DNA from: Bacteroidales bacterium UBA2712 | GTDB taxonomy: Bacteria; Bacteroidota; Bacteroidia; Bacteroidales; Paludibacteraceae | Length of the DNA: 64,000 bases | Direction: 5' to 3' | NCBI GenBank assembly: GCA_002354055.1 | Contig: DEKW01000019.1 | Span: 96,577-160,576 of the forward strand | Shown: positions 54,068 through 60,963 of the stretch, one piece after another | How positions within the stretch are numbered: position 1 is the first letter of the stretch | Layout: every line of letters begins with the position of its first letter | The notes under the pieces: model-generated | Databases searched by the model: none | What the model saw: the letters and a program-made list of their open reading frames with translations, nothing else | What the model was told of the DNA's origin: nothing | Position numbers and translations under genes: made by a program

Positions 54068-54255
54068 TCGGATGCCATCCGACAATAAAAATAGAACAAC
54101 ATAAAAACACGATATAGAACAGGACCATCACGGGACCATGTCCCGACAACAATCTAAGAACAGTACAATAAGAACAATATAAGCCCTTCGTCCCTTACGT
54201 CGGATACCATCCGACAAAAATAAAATCATCGTCCATTACGTCGGATGTTATCCGA
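54068..54255. repeat. Cluster of three tcggat/atccga palindromes plus one gggac/gtccc palindrome
   Basis: Palindromes at 54068-54082, 54200-54214 and 54241-54255 have loops gcc, acc and gtt, all preceded by ttacg and followed by ca. The sequence gtccattacg precedes two of them. A similar hairpin cgggac-cat-gtcccg, also followed by aca, lies at about 54130-54144. They resemble small REP-type elements or repeated protein-binding sites. Confidence 0.75.
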
Positions 54256-54303
54256 CAACCCAAAAATAGTATAACATAAAAACACAATACACAATGAAAA
54301 ACA

Positions 54304-54384
54304 ATGAGCAAAGAGATAGAAACATATAACCCAACGGAAGAATCGGTAGTTGTGTATCGCAGTGCGGATAGGCAATGTCGCTAA
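54304..54384 (+). pseudogene. Possible remnant of a RhuM-like virulence/defence gene
   Basis: A 26-residue frame, MSKEIETYNPTEESVVVYRS followed by ADRQCR and a stop, looks like the N-terminus of RhuM/KilA-type proteins (E-I-x-h-Y-x-x-x-x-x-x-V) but stops at once. No continuation is seen. The identification rests on a short match. Confidence 0.35.
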
Positions 54385-54462
54385 AGCTGCTCACTTTGGC
54401 GTGCGGAAATGCGTGGGGATAAAATCTGCGACAGTGTTGCAGAAATTTAAAAATATTAAACA

Positions 54463-55326
54463 ATGGATCAACAAAGCATTATTACATATAAGTCAACGTT
54501 TGACAGCATCATGCACGAGATAACGGCTGATGATGGTTCGACGATGGAGGTTTGGTACGCGCGTGAGTTGCAGAGTGTTTGCGGGTACGCCCGTTGGGAG
54601 AACTTCGCAGTAGCAATCAATCGCGCCAAAGAATCATGTAAGTCACAGAAAATCAGCGTGGATGATCATTTTCGTGACGTCACGAAAATGATCGAAATAG
54701 GCAAGGGCGGACAACGTCCAACAGAAGATATTCTTCTTACTCGCTACGCTTGTTATCTCATCGCGCAGAATGGAGATCCGAAGAAGGAAGAAATAGCTTT
54801 TGCGCAGAGTTATTTTGCTGTGCAGACACGTAAAGCGGAGTTGATTGCAGAGCGATTGATGCTCCAACAACGTTTGGAAAAACGCGAAGAGTTACGTGCT
54901 TCGGAAAAACGCTTGTCGCAAAACATCTATGAGCGCGGAGTGGATGATAAAGGTTTTGGCCGTATTCGTTCGAAAGGTGATGCCGCCTTATTTGGTGGTG
55001 TAACGACGGAGCAGATGAAGAAACGTTTAGGAGTGAAGAGCGGAGCATTAGCAGACCATCTACCACAAGTGACTATTGCGGCTAAGAACTTGGCGACGGA
55101 AATGACGAATTATAATGTAGAGGCCAAAGATTTGCACGGAGAGCCATCAATAACTCAGGAACATGTGCAAAATAATCGAAGCGTTCGGCAGATTCTTGGA
55201 CAGCGAGGTATCAAACCAGAATTGTTGCCGCCCGCTGAAGATATAAAGAAAGTGGAGCGCCGTGTAGCGAAAGAAGAAAAAGCATTGGGTGAGTCACAGA
55301 AGTTGCCTAAGAAAACCGACAAATAA
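54463..55326 (+). CDS. dinD: DNA damage-inducible protein D
   Basis: 287 residues, full length. The sequence YKSTFDSIMHEITADDGSTM, ARELQSVCGYARWENFAVAI, LLTRYACYLIAQNGDPKKEE, AFAQSYFAVQTRKAEL and DKGFGRIRSKGDAALFGG is typical of DinD. In E. coli the protein is LexA-regulated and inhibits RecA filament activity; relatives are frequent in mobile and defence islands. No LexA box is evident upstream. It is the first gene of a tight co-directional row (gaps of 22, 20, 8 and 11 bases). Confidence 0.92.
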   Translation: MDQQSIITYKSTFDSIMHEITADDGSTMEVWYARELQSVCGYARWENFAVAINRAKESCKSQKISVDDHFRDVTKMIEIGKGGQRPTEDILLTRYACYLIAQNGDPKKEEIAFAQSYFAVQTRKAELIAERLMLQQRLEKREELRASEKRLSQNIYERGVDDKGFGRIRSKGDAALFGGVTTEQMKKRLGVKSGALADHLPQVTIAAKNLATEMTNYNVEAKDLHGEPSITQEHVQNNRSVRQILGQRGIKPELLPPAEDIKKVERRVAKEEKALGESQKLPKKTDK

Positions 55327-55348
55327 GATAAAAAGACAAAGATAGAAA

Positions 55349-56317
55349 ATGGCATTAAAAAATGCAATAAAACATTGGCGAAGGATGCCTAGCAATGCAA
55401 ATAGGCAGACGCATATAAGGAATATACTCCCAGACGAGGAGTCATTCTTTAATGCCATGATGGATTACTTTAATCTACAACAATTTGCTGTTTCGATTTA
55501 TGCTCAAAAGACACATCAAAAGTATGTGCTCCCAGGATACGTTAGACCCAGTTGTGAGATATCCGATGTGCTCTTCATGGTGTACTCTCGTCAACATCAT
55601 ATTACAAGAATGACGCATATGGAGGTAAAAAAGAAAGATGTAAAAGAGGTAGTAGGCTTGCCCCTTAACAGAGTTTCTAGTTTTGAGCATCCATTAAGTA
55701 TGCGTCAATATCAATTATTAAATAGACGTTTACCTTTCACAAATATAGGAAAGTCCAATTTTCCGGTTCACACGTTTGATAATCCTATCTTTTCAGATTC
55801 GATTGCATCATATGGGGTGTTCTATATTGACTCTATGAATGACTGGAATCTTGCATATCAAGTGGCTACGGCAATTAAACCAATAAGTAATCGTAGAGGG
55901 GAATTTCAATATGTAAAAGATAATTGGAAATATTGGAATAAGTTCTCAAACGTATTTATCCCTCCTCAAAGTTGGCAACAAATGTATTCCCAAGGAGATA
56001 ACTGCTTGCCGCTTGGAGGGGAATTGGTATCAACATTAGATACTGATGTTTTTGAGCAAGAGGTATGTCAATGCCATGTTGGCTCACGGCTTTTTCCAGA
56101 AGATAAAGTAAGCAACGAGATAATAGCTCATACATATAGTGTATTAACTGCTAACTACGAAAACATACCTAATGAGGGTCAAGATATAGTTGATAATTTT
56201 CGTAATTATATTATCGAAGAAGGGTTTGACATGCAAGAAGTTCGTATAGAAGATAATTCTTTACCACGAAATATCGTCTTGATCAATGCCGATATGGCTA
56301 ATAGGGGTGAGGAATAA
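55349..56317 (+). CDS. Unknown protein with a PD-(D/E)XK-like signature
   Basis: 322 residues; the family is not recognised. The stretch CEISDVLFMVYS (D73) followed by THMEVKKKD (E92-x-K94) has the spacing and hydrophobic setting of a PD-(D/E)XK nuclease core. The rest shows no known domain; a long middle part (residues about 115-260) may bind DNA or a partner. It is the second gene of the dinD row, 22 bases after dinD. The A/T-rich composition differs from the flanking envelope genes, suggesting acquisition. The nuclease call is inference from a motif only. Confidence 0.6.
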   Translation: MALKNAIKHWRRMPSNANRQTHIRNILPDEESFFNAMMDYFNLQQFAVSIYAQKTHQKYVLPGYVRPSCEISDVLFMVYSRQHHITRMTHMEVKKKDVKEVVGLPLNRVSSFEHPLSMRQYQLLNRRLPFTNIGKSNFPVHTFDNPIFSDSIASYGVFYIDSMNDWNLAYQVATAIKPISNRRGEFQYVKDNWKYWNKFSNVFIPPQSWQQMYSQGDNCLPLGGELVSTLDTDVFEQEVCQCHVGSRLFPEDKVSNEIIAHTYSVLTANYENIPNEGQDIVDNFRNYIIEEGFDMQEVRIEDNSLPRNIVLINADMANRGEE

Positions 56318-56337
56318 TAACTAAATCATAGGATAGG

Positions 56338-57504
56338 ATGAAATCAAATCATGATATGACACCAATATGGGAGATTGCTCGGGATTCAAGGAAATTGACT
56401 TCAGAGAAGATGTGTGTGCCATATTATATGTATTTTGATGAGACTCAAAATTGGAAAAGTATTAAAAAAGAAGAAAAACCAGAGCTAGTACGTACTCTTA
56501 ATATTCCCAACATCCGAGAACATTTTGTGTTTGGAGGTATAGCGACTAAGGACTATGAAGCGGCTCTTACGTTAGAAGAATTACGAGATATTTTTAAGAT
56601 ATCATCTCCTGGTATAGGTGAGATTAAAGCAACGGATGTGTTTAAAAATGACTTCGTATCGTCATTAAGATCGAAACAACTACATAGTTTGTTACTATAT
56701 ATTCGTAAACGTAAATGGTTTGTTCATTTTAGCGTAACCAATATCCTATACTATAGCATAGATGAAATTATGATGGGTTTGTTAGTAAATTCAAAATATA
56801 GAGAATTGGTTTTAAGCAATGAGTCCTTTCTTATAAGAGATGAATTTTATCGTATATTTGTCAATGACTTGGAACAAAACATAACGCAATTAATATCTTA
56901 TGATTATCCTGCTGTAAAAAAAGAAAATCTAAGTGCATTTCGAACTTTTATCGCAGGAATGATTGCTAAATACATGAGACAGACTAAATCCATTAATAAT
57001 ATTACAAAAATAATAATAGAAGTGCTGCGAGATTCTGAAGATAATAAGAGAGATGTTGAGTTTGTTGAAGATGAAGAGAAGGGCATTTTGATACATGATT
57101 TCTTGCAATTCTTTACAACTCGCATCTGTATGTTAGCATATTCGCATTTGACATTAGACGAAGAGGCTGATGTGGAAGCTCATTTGCAGCAAGAACCAAT
57201 ATATGTTAATGGTACGCGGTTAAACAATTACCAATTTGTGAATTCCAAAACAAATACATATATTCAAATATCAGACGTAATAGTTAGTTTAATCTCACGA
57301 TATTTTAACTTCTTAGATCGAAAGTGGGAAGATGTACGCAAAGATTTAGATGGATTAATGCATCTAGATAAGAATAATTTATATTTGTTAAACGATATTT
57401 TGTTATATTCCGAGCAAGAAAGTAAACTGCTTTTTGATATGGTAGAAAGAGCAGAGGTGATATTTAACTTTAAGCAATCAATACAAACGTATAATAACAA
57501 ATAA
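56338..57504 (+). CDS. DUF3800 protein (RNase H-like fold, predicted nuclease)
   Basis: 388 residues. DUF3800 features are in order: YYMYFDETQN (D34, E35), HFVFGGIATK, GEIKATDVFK (E95, K97) and the late TYIQISDVIVSLISRYF (Q310, D313). These acidic residues match the conserved positions of this RNase H-like family, whose members often sit in defence or mobile loci and whose biochemical activity is mostly untested. An insert of about 200 residues separates the N- and C-terminal motifs. It lies 20 bases after the previous gene and 8 before the next. Confidence 0.8.
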   Translation: MKSNHDMTPIWEIARDSRKLTSEKMCVPYYMYFDETQNWKSIKKEEKPELVRTLNIPNIREHFVFGGIATKDYEAALTLEELRDIFKISSPGIGEIKATDVFKNDFVSSLRSKQLHSLLLYIRKRKWFVHFSVTNILYYSIDEIMMGLLVNSKYRELVLSNESFLIRDEFYRIFVNDLEQNITQLISYDYPAVKKENLSAFRTFIAGMIAKYMRQTKSINNITKIIIEVLRDSEDNKRDVEFVEDEEKGILIHDFLQFFTTRICMLAYSHLTLDEEADVEAHLQQEPIYVNGTRLNNYQFVNSKTNTYIQISDVIVSLISRYFNFLDRKWEDVRKDLDGLMHLDKNNLYLLNDILLYSEQESKLLFDMVERAEVIFNFKQSIQTYNNK

Positions 57505-57512
57505 TATACATT

Positions 57513-58160
57513 ATGAAAAACAGTAATATCAAACTACAGCTTAATATACTAGAGCAAGTGTTAAGTAGTTTTGCAGAAGAAGTAGGCGCTTCTTCTAGTA
57601 AGCGCGCAGTATTACAGCAATTACAATCTTACATAGAAAAGAAACTTGCTGGTTGGAAAATTGATCCTAAAGCTTTCGTTTCAGTTGTAATTAATGGAGA
57701 AGAGTACTTATGGAATCCAGACTTTTTCGTTACAGATCAGGATAACAATATAATATTCATAGAACTCAAATATACAAATATTCTGCAAGATTATGATAAA
57801 TTAAAATTAAGTTTGTCTTCCATATTGGAGTTAGAAGAAGTAAAAGAAAAAAATATTATAGGTGGGATGTTGCTTACTCTTATCCCCGGAAGTGATATTT
57901 TATCTGTATGTCCAATATATAAGTTATCAAAAAATTCCGGAGTAGAAGTCTTTGAAAAGAAACTTGCAGAAGGAGTCACAATGGCTATTTTTAGAGTAGA
58001 TGTAAACTCTCCGTCTCCTAAAGATTTATTAGACCGAGCAATAGGTTTATTCGTCAAAAACAAACCATATAACCAATATAAGGATATTTATGGAGATAAC
58101 CCTTGGACGCGCGTAGTAATATGCGGTGATGGTGATTTAGATTTTAAACCATTTTCATAA
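57513..58160 (+). CDS. Small protein with PD-(D/E)XK-like core
   Basis: 215 residues; family not recognised. The sequence WNPDFFVTDQDNNIIFIELKY gives D70 and E84-x-K86, a textbook PD-(D/E)XK spacing: acidic residue before a strand, then E-x-K in the next strand. The N-terminal ~50 residues are helical (ILEQVLSSFAEEV, AVLQQLQSYIEKKL). It could be a nuclease or an inactive nucleic-acid-binding partner of the other two PD-(D/E)XK-like proteins. It belongs to the same tight row of genes. Confidence 0.6.
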   Translation: MKNSNIKLQLNILEQVLSSFAEEVGASSSKRAVLQQLQSYIEKKLAGWKIDPKAFVSVVINGEEYLWNPDFFVTDQDNNIIFIELKYTNILQDYDKLKLSLSSILELEEVKEKNIIGGMLLTLIPGSDILSVCPIYKLSKNSGVEVFEKKLAEGVTMAIFRVDVNSPSPKDLLDRAIGLFVKNKPYNQYKDIYGDNPWTRVVICGDGDLDFKPFS

Positions 58161-58171
58161 GAAAACAATAC

Positions 58172-59119
58172 ATGAGAAGAGATAATGAAGAAATAAAAAA
58201 TTTAGCCTTTACTATTCAGTATTGGTTGAGTTATGTGGATACTGTTTCGCGTGCTAATATTTTACAAGAAAGCTCTCTCCGGTATGCAATTTCTGAGATT
58301 ATTGAACGTCGATTGAATGGTACATGCATTTTAGAGAAAACTCATCCAAAATTCTCAAATCGAGACATTGATATAATATGGGTAGAGCCTAGTTGTGATG
58401 AAAACTTAGTAGAAAATTTCAGGAAAAGAGGAAAAGAAATACAACCAAATGTTCGCCTCGCGGATAAGATATCGGAAATCTATAATTATAGTAATATTAT
58501 AGAATGTAAATTGGCTCCTAAAAGCATGTCTCCGAGTGAGTTGCAAGAAATAGTAGATGATGTGTGTAGATTATATTTCTTTAAGAAAAAATATACAAAA
58601 AGACGTGCTTATTTGATATGGACAGGGATAAGTGAATGTTTTTCTGAAAAGATTCGAAACAATGTCTTTGACATTGGAATAATTAAGGAAGACAAAAAGA
58701 AGAAAAAAAACGTTCCAGATTTGGAAGAGCATATTAACGACCAAGCAGGAAATAGAAAAAATCAGATACAGGAAGTTTTATCTTTACAAAAATCTTCAGA
58801 GAAGGGAAGATTAGAAAACAAAGAAGTGCCTAATGCTGATGAGCCTATAAACGTGCCGAAATTAATATTGTCTGATCATCAAATCTCTATAGACTTAGAT
58901 TATGATAAAGACGATGCTTACAGGATATTTTATGAAAAATATAACAAAGTCGATGGAAGAAGAAAGAAAAATATAATACAACCACTTAATGATAAAGAAA
59001 AATGTATAACTTTTGTCACAAAACCTATAGCAATAAATTATCCTCCTAAAGACCATGGTACATCTCATGGGGTAGCTATTTGGGAGATACTACTAACAAA
59101 GAATCGAAAAAATAAGTAA
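58172..59119 (+). CDS. Unknown protein with possible PD-(D/E)XK core and charged linker
   Basis: 315 residues; family not recognised. NRDIDIIWVEP (D65/D67) and YSNIIECKLAP (E111-x-K113) suggest a restriction-nuclease fold with an insert between the acidic residues. Residues about 175-235 are Lys/Glu/Asn-rich and look like a flexible linker. The C-terminal part (ISIDLDYDKDDAYRIFYEKY ... INYPPKDHGTSHGVAIWEIL) may be a separate small domain. It is the last gene of the row; about 100 bases of A/T-rich DNA follow with no clear terminator. Confidence 0.6.
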   Translation: MRRDNEEIKNLAFTIQYWLSYVDTVSRANILQESSLRYAISEIIERRLNGTCILEKTHPKFSNRDIDIIWVEPSCDENLVENFRKRGKEIQPNVRLADKISEIYNYSNIIECKLAPKSMSPSELQEIVDDVCRLYFFKKKYTKRRAYLIWTGISECFSEKIRNNVFDIGIIKEDKKKKKNVPDLEEHINDQAGNRKNQIQEVLSLQKSSEKGRLENKEVPNADEPINVPKLILSDHQISIDLDYDKDDAYRIFYEKYNKVDGRRKKNIIQPLNDKEKCITFVTKPIAINYPPKDHGTSHGVAIWEILLTKNRKNK

Positions 59120-59225
59120 ATAAATTTAAAAACAAAAAACACCACTCAACACCTAATATAATATAAAATCGCGCGTACGCAACACGTGTATATATAGTAA
59201 GGAATAAACTAAAAAACATAATACA

Positions 59226-59345
59226 ATGAAAAATTTTAACTTAATTGAAATGCTGCAGGGATGCAGTAAGAGAAACGGGACGACATTCCGTCAGTCTAAT
59301 CCTGACAGTCAACCGACGGTGAGCCGGCAGTCAAGGCTTAGGTGA
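59226..59345 (+). pseudogene. Truncated copy of the leader of the giant gene at 60964
   Basis: A 39-residue frame beginning MKNFNLIEML and ending SNPDSQPTVSRQSRLR. The end is nearly the same as SNPDGQTTVNRQSRL in the N-terminal leader of the giant protein starting at 60964, and the bases before the ATG are also similar (ataaa...aatacaatg). It stops right after the shared segment. It could instead be a short leader peptide, but the truncated-copy reading fits the many repeats here. Confidence 0.55.
59301..59333 (+). repeat. Three tandem 11-base repeats (copy A)
   Basis: cctgacagtca, accgacggtga and gccggcagtca follow one another with no gap. A second set is at 61006-61038. One unit per helical turn would suit a DNA-binding protein. 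Confidence 0.65.
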
Positions 59346-59476
59346 CTGTTCTGTGGAAAAAACACACCTTATTAATACCCATCGCGTATATACGTACGCA
59401 TAAATATTACTAAACAAATTGAAACAACACAAACACACATAATACACAAAATACGATTTACAAGTTAATCGAGCAC

Positions 59477-59757
59477 ATTTTCCCCTTCTGTGTATGCAAC
59501 AAATTGACGGAAATATAGTACAAATCGTTGAAATGTCGTATTTGGGGTATTGAAATTTGCGTATATAAAATTTATTTTATACCTTTGCACCCGTTTTGTA
59601 AAGTACAGAGATCAAATTGACCCCGTGAAATAGGAATACATGCTTTAAATAGTGTGTTTTTTCTGTCGCCCGACTCACCCTTCGCCCGCGCATGAGCACG
59701 GATAAAGAGTCAAAAAAGGAACAGGCTGAAAAGATATAGCATAAAAGCATAAATAAA
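59477..59757 (+). repeat. ~280-base direct repeat, right copy
   Basis: Pairs with 52922-53201. Includes a consensus promoter (TTTG 59556-59559, TACCTTTG 59580-59587) and the same potential RNA hairpin. Recombination between the copies would delete about 6.5 kb carrying the toxin-antitoxin pair, dinD and the four-gene set. Confidence 0.85.
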
Positions 59758-59840
59758 TACCAAGGAATGCCAAGTAAGAAAGACATAGTAAAAAACGGAC
59801 AAGAACAAGTGTCGTAAATACTGATGCCCTGTTCAATAAG

Positions 59841-60926
59841 GTGAGCGCCATCATAGAGGAGGGACGCAAGTATGTATCTACAGCGATTAACTTGGCTGAG
59901 GTATATTCGAAGTACCAAATTGGCATGTACATTGTGGAGGAGGAACAAGCCGGGAATAAGCGTGCCGGTTATGGAAAACAAGTGTTACTCAATTTATCGG
60001 AACGTTTAACAGAGAAATATGGAGACGGCTGGTCTGTTGAACAGTTGACTCTTATTCGCAAATTTTATACTGTATATTCCAATTCCGTAAACGCTGATTA
60101 CGAAATCCAAAACACTGATTTGGAAATTACGGAGAGCGCACCTGTAAAAATCGTAAACACTGTTTATCAAATTCAAAATTTGCCAAAGTCAATTGACCCG
60201 TCATCTATGCCTCGCTTTACGCTTTCATGGTCGCACTATATTGTTTTGATGCGAATAAAGAACGAGGAGGAACGTCAATTCTATGAGATAGAGGCTTTAC
60301 GTGAGCATTGGAGCGTGAGACATCTTCAAAGACAATATGCCTCCAGTTTATACGAGCGGTTGGCATTGAGCAGAGACAAGGATGAAGTAATGCGTTTGTC
60401 GCGTGAGGGACTGCAAGTGGCAGAACCGCAAGATGTTATCAAGAATCCGATTACGCTGGAATTTCTGGGATTGAACCCCGATTCAACGTATACAGAAAAG
60501 AAATTGGAGAACAAGATTATAAGCAGCATTCAGAAGTTCCTTTTGGAGTTAGGGAAGGGGTTCTTGTTTGAAACGCGACAGAAGTGCCTGGTCTTTGATG
60601 AAGAGTTCTTTTATGTGGATCTTGTTTGTTACAACCGTTTGCTTCAGTGCTATGTGCTGATTGATTTGAAGATGGATAAACTGACTCATCAGGATTTGGG
60701 GCAAATGCAGATGTATGTCAATTATTATGACAGATTTGTGAAGCAAGATTTTGAGAAGCCGACGATAGGCATATTGCTTTGCAAGAGCAAAAAAGACTCA
60801 TTGGTGGAACTAACACTTCCCAAAGATGCGAATATATATGCTTCTGAATACGCTCTTTATTTACCGGACAAAAAAGAGTTACAGCAAAAACTCAAAGAGT
60901 GGACAGAAGAATTTGAAAATCAATAA
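59841..60926 (+). CDS. DUF1016/YhcG-family PD-(D/E)XK nuclease
   Basis: 361 residues from GTG 59841. The N-terminal DUF1016 domain is seen in SAIIEEGRKYVSTAINLAEV, IGMYIVEEEQAGNKRAGYGK and LTEKYGDGWSVEQLTLIRKF. The C-terminal nuclease domain has FFYVDLVCYN (D260), YVLIDLKMDK (D275-x-K277) and LGQMQMYVNYYD. Such proteins are linked with mobile elements and restriction loci. The start is odd: ATG 59768 opens MPSKKDIVKNGQEQVS and then hits a stop, while in another frame the sequence reads NTDALFNKVSAIIEE directly into the gene. A frameshift near 59815 may have separated the original start, leaving GTG 59841 as the only upstream start. Confidence 0.85.
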   Translation: MSAIIEEGRKYVSTAINLAEVYSKYQIGMYIVEEEQAGNKRAGYGKQVLLNLSERLTEKYGDGWSVEQLTLIRKFYTVYSNSVNADYEIQNTDLEITESAPVKIVNTVYQIQNLPKSIDPSSMPRFTLSWSHYIVLMRIKNEEERQFYEIEALREHWSVRHLQRQYASSLYERLALSRDKDEVMRLSREGLQVAEPQDVIKNPITLEFLGLNPDSTYTEKKLENKIISSIQKFLLELGKGFLFETRQKCLVFDEEFFYVDLVCYNRLLQCYVLIDLKMDKLTHQDLGQMQMYVNYYDRFVKQDFEKPTIGILLCKSKKDSLVELTLPKDANIYASEYALYLPDKKELQQKLKEWTEEFENQ

Positions 60927-60963
60927 CACACAATAGAATAAACATAAAAAACACTTAAATACA

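Larger units (their letters stand above)
59170..59402. other. Gene-free stretch with alternating purine-pyrimidine runs
   Basis: Perfectly alternating runs lie at 59170-59180 (cgcgcgtacgc), 59182-59196 (acacgtgtatatata) and 59383-59402 (20 bases). They resemble the palindrome after gcvH at 21613. The wider stretch 59120-59840 holds, in order, these runs, a truncated leader frame, 11-base tandem repeats and the right 280-base repeat; no complete gene is seen. Confidence 0.6.

Noticed and set aside
54068..54255. CRISPR array
   Set aside because: The repeated units are 15-20 bases with irregular spacing (26 to 118 bases) and there are no cas genes nearby.
52922..59757. Insertion sequence or integrase-driven element
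   Set aside because: No transposase, integrase or terminal inverted repeat was found in or next to the island; only direct repeats are present.
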